From assembly GCA_003576535.1 (NCBI GenBank), contig QXCQ01000200.1:1-64000 (forward strand): a stretch of DNA of 64,000 bases, given 5' to 3'. How positions within the stretch are numbered: the first letter of the stretch is position 1; the number at the start of each line of letters is the position of its first letter. The position numbers and the translations under genes were made by a program. A model generated the notes under the pieces. It had not been told where the DNA came from. It worked only from the letters and a program-made list of their open reading frames with translations, and made no database searches. Of the stretch, positions 29,462-38,982 are shown piece after piece. This stretch comes from Nakamurella silvestris. Its GTDB lineage: Bacteria; Actinomycetota; Actinomycetes; Mycobacteriales; Nakamurellaceae.

Positions 29462-30601
29462 ATGGCTGATACCCCCGCACCGGAGAGCGCGTCCTCCGCA
29501 CCCGACCTTCTCACCTCCCCGCTCCACGAGGCCCACGTCGCCCTCGGCGCGACCATGGCCGAGTTCGGCGGCTGGGAGATGCCCATCTCCTACGCCGGCT
29601 CCGGCGTGGTCTCCGAGCACCAGGCGGTGCGGCAGGCAGTGGGGATCTTCGACGTCTCCCACCTGGGCAAGGCCCTGGTGAGCGGTCCTGGGGCAGCTGA
29701 TTTCGTCAACAGCACTCTGACCAACGACCTGGTCCGGATCGCCCCCGGGCAGGCCCAGTACACCTTGTGCTGCAACGACAACGGAGGGGTGATCGATGAC
29801 CTGATCGCCTACCTCGTCGGCCCGGACGAGGTGTTCCTGGTGCCGAACGCCGCCAACACCGCCGCGGTGGTCGCCCGCCTGCAGGCCGCGGCTCCGGCCG
29901 GGGTGGAGGTCCGGAACCAGCACCGTGAGTTCGGCGTCATCGCCGTCCAGGGCCCGCGGTCCGAGGCTCTGCTGACCGCCGTCGGTCTGCCGACCGACCT
30001 GGACTACATGGCCTGGCGGGACGGCACCTTCCAGGGCCTCCCGGTGCGGGTCTGCCGGACCGGTTACACCGGTGAGTACGGGTTCGAGCTGCTCCCGGCC
30101 TGGGATGTGGCCCGGCCGTTGTGGGACGCACTGCTGGCGGCAGGGGCCGAGCACGGTGCGAAGCCGGCCGGTCTGGGGGCGCGGGACACCCTGCGGACCG
30201 AGATGGGCTACCCGTTGCACGGACAGGACCTGTCGGAGGAGATCACCCCGGTCCAGGCGAAATCGGGCTGGGCCGTCGGCTGGTCGAAGCCGGCCTTCTG
30301 GGGGCGCGAGGCGTTGCTGGCCGAGCGTACCGACGGAGCCGCCCGCACCCTGGTCGGGCTCGACGCGATCGACCGGGGCATCCCGCGGGCCCACCAGCAG
30401 GTGCTCGACGCCGAGGGGGCTGTCATCGGTGAGGTCACCTCGGGAACCCACTCGCCGACGCTCGGGCACGGGATCGCGCTGGCCTTGATCAACACGGCCT
30501 CCGCCCCCGCCCTGGGGGACGAGGTGGTGGTGGACGTCCGCGGCCGGAAGCTGCGGATGACGGTGGTCAAGCCCCCGTTCGTCGAGTCCCACGTGCGCTG
30601 A
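29462..30601 (+). CDS. gcvT: Glycine cleavage system T protein (aminomethyltransferase)
   Basis: 379 aa from ATG 29462. Family motifs are [26 protein letters not shown] (read in parts), [11 protein letters not shown], the folate-site region [10 protein letters not shown] and the C-terminal [18 protein letters not shown]. It transfers the methylene group of glycine to tetrahydrofolate together with GcvP, GcvH and Lpd. gcvP and gcvH are not in the window; a matching lpd is 3.4 kb away. The open frame extends upstream to 29156 but that part is antisense to pepA. The ribosome-binding site is weak. Confidence 0.93.
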   Translation: MADTPAPESASSAPDLLTSPLHEAHVALGATMAEFGGWEMPISYAGSGVVSEHQAVRQAVGIFDVSHLGKALVSGPGAADFVNSTLTNDLVRIAPGQAQYTLCCNDNGGVIDDLIAYLVGPDEVFLVPNAANTAAVVARLQAAAPAGVEVRNQHREFGVIAVQGPRSEALLTAVGLPTDLDYMAWRDGTFQGLPVRVCRTGYTGEYGFELLPAWDVARPLWDALLAAGAEHGAKPAGLGARDTLRTEMGYPLHGQDLSEEITPVQAKSGWAVGWSKPAFWGREALLAERTDGAARTLVGLDAIDRGIPRAHQQVLDAEGAVIGEVTSGTHSPTLGHGIALALINTASAPALGDEVVVDVRGRKLRMTVVKPPFVESHVR

Positions 30602-30621
30602 CCCGCGCACCGCACCGCGTG

Positions 30622-30661
30622 CGAAAGGCCCCCGTCGGATTCTCCCGACGGGGGCCTTTCG
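30622..30661 (+). terminator. gcvT terminator, 17-bp hairpin
   Basis: CGAAAGGCCCCCGTCGG (30622-30638) pairs with 30645-30661 around ATTCTC, running out into CTTTCGTGT. A standard strong intrinsic terminator. Confidence 0.9.
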
Positions 30662-30714
30662 TGTCCCGGCACCCAGGAGTACAGTTCTCGTATGACGGGA
30701 AAGAATCTCACCAT

Positions 30715-31512
30715 GTGGGAACAAGTAGCGAAAACGAACTACCGGTCTGGGACGGCGCGAGCTATGCGGCGAACACCGGCCACCATCGCCTGACCGATGC
30801 CGCCTTCCTGGACACGGTCACCTTCGGGCCGACCGATCGGGTGTTGGACATCGGCTGCGGCGCCGGTGATTTCACTCGGAAGGTGGCCGACCTGATCCCC
30901 GACGGCTGGGTCACCGGCGTCGATCCCTCGGCCTCGCTGCTCGACCATGCCCGCGGCATCGCCGGGCCGAATCAGGTGTTCCAGGGACTTCGTGCCCAGG
31001 AGCTGGCCCGGGTGGAACGGGACCGCGACTTCGACGCGATCCTGTCCCGGGCCACCCTCCACTGGGTACCGAAGGTCGACCATCCCGGCGTCCTGCTGGC
31101 AGCACGCGACCTGCTGCGGCCCGGCGGCATCCTGCGGCTGGAGTTCGGCGGCGGGGACAACATCGACGAGATGAGGCTCTGGCTCAACGAGATCGCCGCC
31201 GTGCACGGCGGGTCGGCCGATCCCTGGTACTTCCCGCAGGCGGGGGAGTACCTGGACCTGATCGACGGTGCCGGGTTCGACCTGTCGGAGGGCTGGGTGC
31301 GGCTGATCGGCCAGCGTCGCTCCTTCGACCGGGTCGGGCTGATCGGCTGGTTGACCAGCCAGGCGGTGCAGGCCCACGAGGTCGCCATGACGACCGAGGG
31401 GGCAGCGGCCTTCCGGTCCCAGGTGGTCGAGGAGGTGGATCGGATGCGCCGTCCCGACGGCACCTATGACCTCACCTTCACCCGGATGGATGTCTCCGCG
31501 CGCCGCCGCTGA
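30715..31512 (+). CDS. Class I SAM-dependent methyltransferase
   Basis: 265 aa from GTG 30715 (VGTSSENELPVWDG). Motif I is VLDIGCGAGDF, motif II VTGVDPSASLL, motif III near FDAILSRATLHWVP and motif IV LLRPGGILRLEF. The layout is closest to trans-aconitate methyltransferase-like small-molecule enzymes. The substrate is unknown. The start is uncertain: AGGAG at 30675-30679 fits an out-of-frame ATG at 30692 better, so a leader peptide or another start is possible. Confidence 0.82.
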   Translation: MGTSSENELPVWDGASYAANTGHHRLTDAAFLDTVTFGPTDRVLDIGCGAGDFTRKVADLIPDGWVTGVDPSASLLDHARGIAGPNQVFQGLRAQELARVERDRDFDAILSRATLHWVPKVDHPGVLLAARDLLRPGGILRLEFGGGDNIDEMRLWLNEIAAVHGGSADPWYFPQAGEYLDLIDGAGFDLSEGWVRLIGQRRSFDRVGLIGWLTSQAVQAHEVAMTTEGAAAFRSQVVEEVDRMRRPDGTYDLTFTRMDVSARRR

Positions 31513-31617
31513 CCCCCGATGTCGTCGCCGGTGACGCCCCTGCCGAGTCACGCCGGATCACCCCCCGATAAACCTTCGACCCTCAACAGTCGGACGTCCT
31601 AAGAAGGCACTATTCTG

Positions 31618-32757
31618 ATGAGCATGTCTGCTTCCCACCTGTCTGCCAGCCCAGACACCACGGCGTCCACCGGCTTCGCCCGGACCCTCAGCACCAGCCC
31701 GCGCAGTGACGACGATCGCGCGCAGATCCTGGCCGCTCCCGGCTTCGGCCGGTACTTCACCGACCACATGGTCGTCATCGACTACGACGTCGAAACCGGT
31801 TGGCATGACGCGCGGGTGGTTCCGTACGGGCCGTTCTCCCTCGACCCCGCGACGATGGTCCTGCACTACGGCCAGGAGATCTTCGAGGGCATCAAGGCCT
31901 ACGGGCAGCCCGACGGCTCGGTGGCGACCTTCCGCCCCGAAGCCAACGCCGCTCGGCTCAACCGCTCGGCGGCCCGCCTCGGCATGCCGGCCCTGCCGGA
32001 AGAGCTCTTCGTCGAGTCCCTGCGCGAGCTGGTGACGGTCGACCGGTCCTGGGTGCCGGAGGGTGACGAGGAGTCGTTGTACTTCCGCCCCTTCATGTTC
32101 GCCGCCGAGATCGGCCTCGGGGTCCGTCCGGCGAACAAGTACGTCTACTCCGTCATCGCCTCGCCGGCCGGCGGGTACTTCTCCGGTGGGATCACCCCGG
32201 TGAGCGTCTGGTGGTCCACCGACTACGTGCGTGCCGCCCCCGGTGGCACCGGTGCGGCGAAGACCGGGGGCAATTACGCCGCCTCCCTCGCCGCCCAGGC
32301 CGAAGCGGCCGAGAAGGGTTGCGACCAGGTCGTCTGGCTGGATGCCGTGGAACGCCGCTGGGTCGAGGAGATGGGCGGGATGAACCTGTTCTTCGTCTTC
32401 GGCTCCGGCAGCCAGATCGAGATCGTCACCCCGGAGCTGACGGGTTCGCTGCTGCCCGGCGTCACCCGCGACTCCCTGCTGCAGATCGCCCGGGACCTCG
32501 GCTACACCGCGACCGAGCGGCGGATCTCGACGGACGAGTGGGCCAAGGCCAACGAGTCCGGTGAACTGACCGAGGTGTTCGCCTGCGGCACCGCCGCGGT
32601 GATCACGCCGGTCGGGTCCGTCAAGCACGCCGAAGGGGAGTTCGACATCGCCGGCGGCGGCACCGGTCCGGTGACCCTGCAGCTGCGTGAGGCCCTGACC
32701 TCATTGCAGCGTGGCACCACCCCGGACACCCACGGGTGGATGACCACCCTGGTCTGA
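31618..32757 (+). CDS. ilvE: Branched-chain amino acid aminotransferase
   Basis: 379 aa. Class IV PLP fold with the cofactor lysine K215 in [12 protein letters not shown], the substrate loop [15 protein letters not shown] and the C-terminal [13 protein letters not shown]. It transfers amino groups between glutamate and valine, leucine or isoleucine. AAGAAGG at 31601-31607 supports ATG 31618; ATG 31624 is an alternative. The transcript ends at the 70-nt palindrome copy C. Confidence 0.95.
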   Translation: MSMSASHLSASPDTTASTGFARTLSTSPRSDDDRAQILAAPGFGRYFTDHMVVIDYDVETGWHDARVVPYGPFSLDPATMVLHYGQEIFEGIKAYGQPDGSVATFRPEANAARLNRSAARLGMPALPEELFVESLRELVTVDRSWVPEGDEESLYFRPFMFAAEIGLGVRPANKYVYSVIASPAGGYFSGGITPVSVWWSTDYVRAAPGGTGAAKTGGNYAASLAAQAEAAEKGCDQVVWLDAVERRWVEEMGGMNLFFVFGSGSQIEIVTPELTGSLLPGVTRDSLLQIARDLGYTATERRISTDEWAKANESGELTEVFACGTAAVITPVGSVKHAEGEFDIAGGGTGPVTLQLREALTSLQRGTTPDTHGWMTTLV

Positions 32758-32782
32758 GCGCAGCGGGCAGGCTGAATCCCCT

Positions 32783-32852
32783 GTTCCCGCGCACGTTGTT
32801 GCTCCTCGCTCGCGTTGCATCGCGCGCGAGGAGCAACAACGTGCGCGGGAAC
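32783..32852. repeat. 70-nt nested palindrome, copy C (best-paired copy)
   Basis: 32783-32814 pairs with 32821-32852 with a single mismatch around TTGCAT: 31 of 32 positions. The inner arm differs from other copies (CCTCGCTCGCG) and its partner has changed largely in step (CGCGCGCGAGG), which points to selection or copying of the paired state. Confidence 0.95.
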
Positions 32853-32869
32853 GGTGGGGGGACAACGCA

Positions 32870-32907
32870 ACATGGCGGCAACTCCCCGAAGGGAATTGCC
32901 GCCATGT
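32870..32907 (-). terminator. rpmB terminator hairpin
   Basis: 32870-32886 pairs with 32891-32907 around CGAA with one mismatch (arm core ACATGGCGGCAA). It lies downstream of rpmB on the minus strand, between convergent ilvE and rpmB. Confidence 0.8.
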
Positions 32908-32950
32908 CGAACGTATTGAATTACAGCACCAGCGGTGCCGGCATCCGCGA

Positions 32951-33145
32951 TCAGGCGGAGCGGACGACCTTACCGGCCTTCAGGCAGGAGGTGCAGGCGT
33001 TGACCCGACCAACGGTGCCCGGCTTGATGAGAGCGCGGACCGCCTGGATGTTCGGATTCCAACGACGGTGCGTCCGGCGGTGGGAGTGGGAGACGTTCAT
33101 CCCGAAACCCGGGCCCTTGCCACAGACATCACACACGGCAGCCAC
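32951..33145 (-). CDS. rpmB: Large ribosomal subunit protein bL28 (zinc-binding form)
   Basis: 64 aa from GTG 33145. Two CXXC pairs (C5/C8 in [10 protein letters not shown]51/C54 in ACTSCLKAG) mark the C+ paralogue that binds zinc; many actinobacteria also keep a zinc-free copy induced under zinc starvation. The body [18 protein letters not shown] is the RNA-binding core. Short gene recovered from inside a longer open frame. It is divergent from the DAK2-like gene. Confidence 0.95.
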   Translation of the reverse strand: MAAVCDVCGKGPGFGMNVSHSHRRTHRRWNPNIQAVRALIKPGTVGRVNACTSCLKAGKVVRSA

Positions 33146-33394
33146 TTGGGGTACCCCTATCAAAGATTGTGGATCTGGCCTCGCGACCGATCGTGAACAG
33201 ACATAGGCAGCCGCGTCGAGACGAGGCAACCTTCGAAGAGTACCGGCCGGTGGGGTGCTCCACCAAATCCGTCCCCCGGGCCCCGGCCCACCGTACGACG
33301 ACAGGGGAGTGTCGGTCGATCGCGCTAGCGTGGGCGGTACCGCCGAGCCGGTCGGCGGCCCGGTGGATCTCATTCGGAAGTAGGTGCGGCGGCT

Positions 33395-34291
33395 GTGTCC
33401 CAGCATGGGTCCGAGGCCCGGACATCGGTTGGTGTCGATCTGATCGACGAATGGATGGCGTCCCTGCAGGTGCGGTGGCTGCCCCGGCATCCTGCCGACC
33501 GCCCGCTCGAGGTGGCCAACCCCGACCACGAGCGGCTCGTCGCCGCCGTTCCGGCCTGGGCGGAGCTCCTCCGCGGTGCCGTCACCGACCCGCACGGCTC
33601 GCCGGAGTGGAATCTGGACCCGGCCGATCCTCGTTCCGTGCAGGTCGTCGACGCCTACTTCGCCGGTTTCGCCCTCGCCCTCGGTTCGGCGTTGCGGATC
33701 CCGCCCGACCCCGATATCGAGGACTCCCAGCCCATCGTGCTGGCCACCGCCGTCATGGGGGCAGCAGCGATGGTGGAGCGCCTGGAGATCTTCCCGGAAC
33801 TGGCCGAGCGGGGATCCCCGCAGGCCGAGCTGATCTGGGGAACCGAGCTGGCCACCGCCACGGCGGCCGCCGGTATCGCCGTCGACCTGGGCAGCAACCG
33901 CGGCAGCCTGGTCGAGGTGATCAGGGGCGCGGCCACGGTCGCGGCCGACGTCACCGACGGCCACACCGGGCCGGGGTACCAGGTCGCGGTGATCCTGACC
34001 GCCCTCGCCGACGTGATCGATCCGCCGACGGAACGGGACGAAGGCCGGCACCGCTACGAGATCGGGTTCCGGGTCGACCTTCCCGGCACCGGGCTCGAGG
34101 AAGCGGCGGCCATCGTCCGCGGCTGGCTCGAGCCGGTCTACCGGGTGGGGAACGTGCTGGAACTGGACGTCGAACCCCGGCCGGGCGGAGATGGCTATCT
34201 GGTGAGTGTTCTGACACGTCAGGCAGGTCCGGTGGTGCAGGCCCTCTACGACCACGACCGGCCCGAGGAACTGCGCATCGAGGTTCGTTGA
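33395..34291 (+). CDS. Divergent DAK2/FakA-like protein upstream of recG
   Basis: 298 aa from GTG 33395. In many actinobacteria a DAK2-domain fatty-acid-kinase-like (FakA/YloV) gene lies between rpmB and recG. Here the C-terminal stretch [13 protein letters not shown]...[18 protein letters not shown]...[18 protein letters not shown] follows the pattern of the FakA C-terminal domain (length, GxxL and pseudo-GDSL positions). The nucleotide-binding DAK2 half is not recognisable: no conserved Asp triad or RGNSG motif is seen. I infer a degenerate, probably non-kinase, member. The stop overlaps the recG start (TGATG), so translation is coupled. Confidence 0.55.
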   Translation: MSQHGSEARTSVGVDLIDEWMASLQVRWLPRHPADRPLEVANPDHERLVAAVPAWAELLRGAVTDPHGSPEWNLDPADPRSVQVVDAYFAGFALALGSALRIPPDPDIEDSQPIVLATAVMGAAAMVERLEIFPELAERGSPQAELIWGTELATATAAAGIAVDLGSNRGSLVEVIRGAATVAADVTDGHTGPGYQVAVILTALADVIDPPTERDEGRHRYEIGFRVDLPGTGLEEAAAIVRGWLEPVYRVGNVLELDVEPRPGGDGYLVSVLTRQAGPVVQALYDHDRPEELRIEVR

Positions 34292-36519
34292 TGAAGATAA
34301 CGATGGAGACCAAGCTGAGTGAGGCCGTCGGGGCGCGGACGGCGAACCCGCTGGCCAAGGGGCTCGGCCTGGTGACGGTCGGCGACCTGTTGCGGCACTA
34401 CCCGCGCAAGTACGACCAGCGCGGCAGACTGACGAACCTGTCCGAGTTGGAGATCGGCGACCGGGTCACCGTCATGGCCAAGGTGGTCGACTCGTCCCAC
34501 GCCTACACGCAGAAGGGCGGCAAAGGAGGACGGGGCCCGGCCCTGCACCGGCTGACCCTGACCATCAGCGACGGCCGTTCCCGGCTCAAGGCCACCTTCT
34601 TCAACCAGATCTACCTGCTGCGGCTGCTGACGGTGGGGACCGAGGCCCTGTTCAGCGGCCGGATCAACACCTTCAACGGGGCTCTGCAACTCTCCGGTCC
34701 CACGGCTCTGCCGCTGGGGGTCGACCCGGAGGGCAAGGCCGAACAGATCGAGGAGTTCGCCGGCCTGATCCCGATCTACCCCCTCTCGGAGGGGCTGAGT
34801 CTGCAGACGGTGCAGAAGACCGTCAAACATGTCCTGGAGGTGATCGAGGACATCCCGGACCCGATTCCGGCGCAGACCCGGCTGGCGCGGGGGCTGGTCG
34901 GGCTGGACACGGCTCTGCGGGACATCCACCGGCCGCGGTCGGAGGCCGACAAGGCACGGGCCGAGACCCGGTTGGCCTATGACGAGGCCCTGGCCATGCA
35001 ACTGGTGTTCGCCCAGCGACGGGAGGAGAGCAAGCAGTTCCCCGCCGAACCCTGCCCGCCCATCCCCGACGGCCTGCTGGCGATCTTCGACGAGAACCTT
35101 CCCTTCGCACTGACGGCCGGTCAGCGCGAGGTGGGGGAGGCGATCTCCGCGGACCTGTCCACCCTGCACCCGATGAACCGGTTGCTGCAGGGTGAGGTGG
35201 GGTCGGGGAAGACGGTGGTCGCCCTGCGGGCGATGCTGCAGGTCATCGACGGCGGTCGGCAGGCGGTGCTGCTCGCGCCGACCGAGGTGCTCGCCGCCCA
35301 GCACGCGCGGTCCCTGGCGAACATTCTGGGCCCGCTGGCCCGTGGGGGTGAGCTCGGCTCCCTGCGAGAGGCGACCAGGGTCACCCTGCTCACCGGTTCC
35401 CTGGGGGCTGCCGCCCGCAAACAGGCCCTGCTCGACATCGCCTCCGGGCAGGCCGGGATCGTGGTCGGCACCCACGCCCTCCTCGGCAAGGACGTGTTCT
35501 TCGCCGAACTCGGCCTGGTGGTGGTGGACGAACAGCACCGGTTCGGGGTGGAACAACGTGATGCGCTGCGCAAGAAGCACCCCAAGGGCAATCCGCCGCA
35601 CGTACTGGTGATGACCGCGACCCCGATCCCACGCACCGTGGCGATGACGGTGTACGGAGACATGGAGACCTCGACCCTGCGGGAACTGCCGGCCGGTCGG
35701 TCGCCCATCAAGACGAATGTGGTGCCGATGGGCCGGCAGACCTGGGTCGAACGGGTGTGGGAGGTGGTACGCGAGGAGGTCGCGAAGGGACGACAAACGT
35801 ATGTGGTCTGCCCGCGGATCGGGGGCGACGGCCCGGAGGTCGACGAGGCGGACCCGGACGGTGACCCGGCGGACCTCGCCGAGCTCGTGGGCGACAAGAA
35901 ACGACGGCCGCCGCTGGCGGTGGTCGATGTCGCCGAGCATCTGCGGTCAGGGCCGCTGGCGGGCCTGCGCCTGGCCGAGCTGACCGGGCGGATGCTGCCC
36001 GCCGAGAAGGACGCCGTGATGGGGGCCTTCGGGGCGGGGGAGGTGGATGTGCTGGTCGCGACCACGGTGATCGAGGTCGGGGTCGACGTGCCCAACAGCA
36101 CGGTGATGGTGGTGATGGACGCCCACCGGTTCGGTCTGTCCCAGATCCATCAGCTGCGCGGCCGGATCGGCCGGGGCTCCGAGGCGGGGATCTGCTTCCT
36201 GGTCCACGATGCCTCCCCGACGGGTGCGGCCGGACGAAGGTTGGACGTGGCCGCGTCCACCAACGACGGTTTCGAGCTCGCCCGGGCCGACCTCGAGTTC
36301 CGCCGGGAGGGGGACATCCTCGGCACCACCCAGGCGGGCCGGTCTACCTCGCTGCGGAAGCTGTCGATGATCGCCCACGAGGACATCATCGGGTGGGCGC
36401 GGGAGGATGCCGCCCAGGCGGTGGACACCGATCCCACGCTGCAGCGGTATCCGATGCTGGCCGCTCTGGTGCGGGCGATGTTCGACGAGGAGGACCGGTC
36501 CTTCCTGGAGAAGGGCTGA
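34291..36519 (+). CDS. recG: ATP-dependent DNA helicase RecG
   Basis: 742 aa from ATG 34291. An N-terminal OB-fold wedge domain (about 60-150) is followed by the superfamily 2 helicase core: Walker A GEVGSGKT (301-308), motif II DEQH (413-416), motif [12 protein letters not shown], and motif VI near QLRGRIGRG. RecG remodels stalled forks and branched DNA. The length equals mycobacterial RecG. A long open frame runs upstream but is a shadow of the preceding gene. Confidence 0.96.
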   Translation: MKITMETKLSEAVGARTANPLAKGLGLVTVGDLLRHYPRKYDQRGRLTNLSELEIGDRVTVMAKVVDSSHAYTQKGGKGGRGPALHRLTLTISDGRSRLKATFFNQIYLLRLLTVGTEALFSGRINTFNGALQLSGPTALPLGVDPEGKAEQIEEFAGLIPIYPLSEGLSLQTVQKTVKHVLEVIEDIPDPIPAQTRLARGLVGLDTALRDIHRPRSEADKARAETRLAYDEALAMQLVFAQRREESKQFPAEPCPPIPDGLLAIFDENLPFALTAGQREVGEAISADLSTLHPMNRLLQGEVGSGKTVVALRAMLQVIDGGRQAVLLAPTEVLAAQHARSLANILGPLARGGELGSLREATRVTLLTGSLGAAARKQALLDIASGQAGIVVGTHALLGKDVFFAELGLVVVDEQHRFGVEQRDALRKKHPKGNPPHVLVMTATPIPRTVAMTVYGDMETSTLRELPAGRSPIKTNVVPMGRQTWVERVWEVVREEVAKGRQTYVVCPRIGGDGPEVDEADPDGDPADLAELVGDKKRRPPLAVVDVAEHLRSGPLAGLRLAELTGRMLPAEKDAVMGAFGAGEVDVLVATTVIEVGVDVPNSTVMVVMDAHRFGLSQIHQLRGRIGRGSEAGICFLVHDASPTGAAGRRLDVAASTNDGFELARADLEFRREGDILGTTQAGRSTSLRKLSMIAHEDIIGWAREDAAQAVDTDPTLQRYPMLAALVRAMFDEEDRSFLEKG

Positions 36520-36565
36520 CCCGGCCAGGTGATCGCTGCTGGTGGTTCCAGGGGATCGGGACCGG

Positions 36566-36946
36566 TCAGCTCCGTTGCTCGATGAGAGTCAGTTGGGTGC
36601 CGTCGGGATCGACCAGGAACCCGGCTCGGAGTCCCCATTCCTGCAGCCGGATCGGTTGCAGTCGCGGCAGACCGAGTTCGGCCTCCGGTACTCCCGACCG
36701 GTGGATGGCCTCGTACAGCTCATCGAGGTCGGCGACCCGTAGGCAGCACATGAAGCTGCTCGAGCGCGGGTCGAGGTCGGGAAAGGGGAAGAACTCCAGC
36801 TGCAAGTCGCCCAGGGCCACGATCATCCACGTCCGGTCGCGGAAAACCCGCTCGAACCCGAACCCTCCGTAGAAGGCTTCCGTCCTGTCGAAGTCGCGGG
36901 ACGGAAGATTGGGTACGGCGCGGTCGTGCACGGGTGTCGAGACCAT
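36566..36946 (-). CDS. VOC-superfamily (glyoxalase/bleomycin-resistance-like) protein
   Basis: 126 aa. The N-terminal AVPNLPSRDFDRTEAFYGGFGF and C-terminal AGFLVDPDGTQLTLIEQ are the signature beta-alpha-beta-beta-beta repeats of the VOC fold. It resembles bleomycin-binding proteins (BLMA/Ble type), which sequester the drug without catalysis, but substrate cannot be told from sequence. It is convergent with recG. Confidence 0.82.
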   Translation of the reverse strand: MVSTPVHDRAVPNLPSRDFDRTEAFYGGFGFERVFRDRTWMIVALGDLQLEFFPFPDLDPRSSSFMCCLRVADLDELYEAIHRSGVPEAELGLPRLQPIRLQEWGLRAGFLVDPDGTQLTLIEQRS

Positions 36947-37050
36947 CGATCCATAGTGGCAGGTGGGGCCGCCTCGGGTCGGCAGGACCGAGGTCGGCTT
37001 CCACCCCCGCGTCGAGTCGTGGACCCTTGACGTCGCACCGGCAACTCGCG

Positions 37051-37641
37051 CTACGAACCCTCCGTCGGTGCGGTGACGTCCGGGTGCCGCAGACCTTGGT
37101 CGATGAGTGCCACCATCCACGCGAAGCTGCGGTCGACATCCGTGTCCAGCTGGAATCCGCCGTTGACCTCCAGGGTGGCGAACCCGTGCACCATGCTGCG
37201 CAGCATCCGCAGTGCATGGATCTCCTGGCCGGGTTCGAGCTGAAAACCGCGCAACACGGCGGACAACGAGCCAAGGAGCCGGTCCCCGGCGGCCAGTAGC
37301 GGGTCGTCCGGCCCGGCGGCCGTGGCACGGTTGCCGGCCTCGTACCGACCGGGGTACCGGTTGATGTAGGTCCGCATGGCCCCAGCCGCCGCCGCCAGGG
37401 CGTCCGAGCCGGCCCTGCCCTGCGTGGCGTCGCGGATCGCCTCGCCCAGCTCGACCATGGCCAGCACGGCGATCCGGTGGGTCAGATCCGCCTGACTGGT
37501 GACGTGCTTGTACAACGACGGGGTCTTGACCCCGAGGCGTTCGGCGAGCTGGCCCATGCCGAGGCGGTCAAGGCCGACCTCGTCGGCGAGGGCGGCTGCC
37601 GCTACGGTCACCGACGCCGGGTCGAGTCCGGCCCTAGGCAC
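37051..37641 (-). CDS. TetR-family repressor (WHG-type C-terminal domain)
   Basis: 196 aa from GTG 37641. The helix-turn-helix is LGMGQLAERLGVKTPSLYKHV; the ligand domain has the WHG-type pattern (YPGRYEAGNRA, LRMLRSMVHGFATLE). The start overlaps the end of the upstream hydrolase gene by 8 bp, so both are on one transcript. The twin palindromes before the hydrolase (38484-38516) are the likely operator, which would make it an autoregulated operon induced by the hydrolase's substrate or product. Confidence 0.9.
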   Translation of the reverse strand: MPRAGLDPASVTVAAAALADEVGLDRLGMGQLAERLGVKTPSLYKHVTSQADLTHRIAVLAMVELGEAIRDATQGRAGSDALAAAAGAMRTYINRYPGRYEAGNRATAAGPDDPLLAAGDRLLGSLSAVLRGFQLEPGQEIHALRMLRSMVHGFATLEVNGGFQLDTDVDRSFAWMVALIDQGLRHPDVTAPTEGS

Positions 37642-38467
37642 GGGCCGCGTTTCGGGCGAGGAAGGGCAGGGCCACCGCGAGCAGTTCGTCCGGAGCCTCG
37701 GTGTGCGGGTAGTGGCCCACACCGTCGAGGACGACCAGTTCGCCGAGGCCGGCGGGCAGCTCCGCGAGGATCCGTTCGCCTTCGGCGCGTGGGTCGGGCC
37801 AATCCGGGTCGAGGCTGCCTTCGACGACGAGGACGGGGCAGGTGAGGTGTGCCAGTTGAGCACCGGCGTCCCCGGGGTTCGCCCGGCACATCGCCTGCAG
37901 GGCCTTCATCCGCCCCGGTTCGCCCAGCGTGATCTCGATCCGCGCGATCTCGCTGGTCCAGTCGGCAGGCTTGGTCGGCACCGCCAGGTCGAGGTACTTC
38001 TTCCAGCTCGACAGGCTGCCGAACATGGTGCCCATGAGGTGACGGGTTCCCTTCCGGTACCGCGGCATCCGGAACATCGCGCCCAGCGGGAAGGACTGTT
38101 TCCGGGTGAACGGTGCGAGCTCGATCAGACCGGTGACGAGGTCGGGGGCTGTGGCGGCGGCGATCGTCGCCGCCCCGCCGCTGATGGATTGGCCGATGAT
38201 CACGGCCGGTCCGCCGAGGTGCCGGATGACTGCGACGAGGTCGCCGGCGATGTCGGTGCGGCTGTAGCCGTCCCAGCCCAGGCTCGACTCACCGCAGCCG
38301 CGGATGTCCACCGAGGCCACCCGGTAACCCGCGGACGCCAGGGCGGGTGCGAAAGAACGGTAGGAATGGCGGCTGTCGCCGATCCCGTGGGCAAGGACGA
38401 CGAGCGGACCCTCACCCGTCACCTCGTAGGCGAGGGAGTGGGTGCCGATGGTCAGGTACTCGGTCAT
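37634..38467 (-). CDS. Alpha/beta-hydrolase
   Basis: 277 aa. Oxyanion motif LAHGIGDSRH, the nucleophile elbow GQSISGG with the catalytic Ser, acid near EGSLDPDWPD, and the His in DGVGHYPHTEAP. This is a typical esterase/lactonase/epoxide-hydrolase-like fold; the substrate is unknown. It is first in a two-gene operon with the TetR regulator, 16 bp from the operator region. Confidence 0.9.
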   Translation of the reverse strand: MTEYLTIGTHSLAYEVTGEGPLVVLAHGIGDSRHSYRSFAPALASAGYRVASVDIRGCGESSLGWDGYSRTDIAGDLVAVIRHLGGPAVIIGQSISGGAATIAAATAPDLVTGLIELAPFTRKQSFPLGAMFRMPRYRKGTRHLMGTMFGSLSSWKKYLDLAVPTKPADWTSEIARIEITLGEPGRMKALQAMCRANPGDAGAQLAHLTCPVLVVEGSLDPDWPDPRAEGERILAELPAGLGELVVLDGVGHYPHTEAPDELLAVALPFLARNAARA

Positions 38468-38483
38468 GACGACCTCCAGTTGG

Positions 38484-38516
38484 TTAACGTCGTTAGTTTT
38501 AAGCTAACGTCGTTAA
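38484..38516 (-). promoter_or_regulatory. Tandem TetR operator palindromes
   Basis: TTAACGTCGTTAG (38484-38496) and CTAACGTCGTTAA (38504-38516) are two near-identical 13-bp dyads whose centres are 20 bp apart, almost two helical turns. They overlap the expected promoter of the hydrolase-TetR operon. This spacing suits side-by-side binding of two repressor dimers. Confidence 0.85.
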
Positions 38517-38547
38517 CTAGAGCTGTCAAGGGTGCGGGATGTCCCGT

Positions 38548-38922
38548 TCAGCAGGGTCCGCCCTCGGAGCCCTCGGCGGGCAGGTTCTCGGCCGCCCAGC
38601 TCGTGAGGGCCTCCATGGCAGGCAACAGGCCGAGGCCGGCCTTGGTGAGGGTGTACTGCACGCTGATCGGCGGTCCTTCCTGGACCTCCCGCTGGACCAG
38701 GCCCGCCTTGGCCAGTTCGGTGAGCCGCTCGGACAGCACCGAGTCGCTGATGCCGGTGACCCCTCGGCGGAGCTCGGAGAATCCGGCCGGTCCGCTGGTG
38801 AGCGTGCCGATAATGATGCCGTTCCAACGCTTTCCGAGGAACCCGAAGGCGCGCGTCAAGGCCCCGTCGCACACCCGGGGTTCGTGCTGTACATCACTCT
38901 CGCTGGCCACGTCCTCCATCAT
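38548..38922 (-). CDS. HxlR-family transcriptional regulator
   Basis: 124 aa from ATG 38922 (or 38919). The winged-helix core is typical: VCDGALTRAFGFLGKRWNGIIIGTL, FSELRRGVTGISDSVLSERLTELAKAGLV and the VQYTLTKAGLGLLPAMEAL tail. A cysteine near the N-terminus (RVCDG) is in the place used for redox sensing in HypR/QorR types. It is divergent from the nitroreductase gene, and an inverted repeat between them (38945-38967) is its likely binding site. Confidence 0.92.
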   Translation of the reverse strand: MMEDVASESDVQHEPRVCDGALTRAFGFLGKRWNGIIIGTLTSGPAGFSELRRGVTGISDSVLSERLTELAKAGLVQREVQEGPPISVQYTLTKAGLGLLPAMEALTSWAAENLPAEGSEGGPC

Positions 38923-38944
38923 ACCTAGTGCTAGTTTCGATGGG

Positions 38945-38967
38945 GTCGCTAGGAAAATCCTAGTGAC
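38945..38967. promoter_or_regulatory. Operator candidate for the HxlR regulator
   Basis: CTAGGA (38949-38954) and TCCTAG (38958-38963) around AAA, flanked by GTC and GAC at matching distance, give a 23-bp dyad in the 60-bp divergent intergenic region. A second CTAGT/CTAG pair lies just left (38925-38935). Confidence 0.75.
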
Positions 38968-38982
38968 CTCGAGAATGGAAGC

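Noticed and set aside
36000-36060. Considered a second frame or programmed frameshift in recG
   Set aside because: The recG frame is continuous from 34291 to 36519 with all helicase motifs; the alternatives are shadows.
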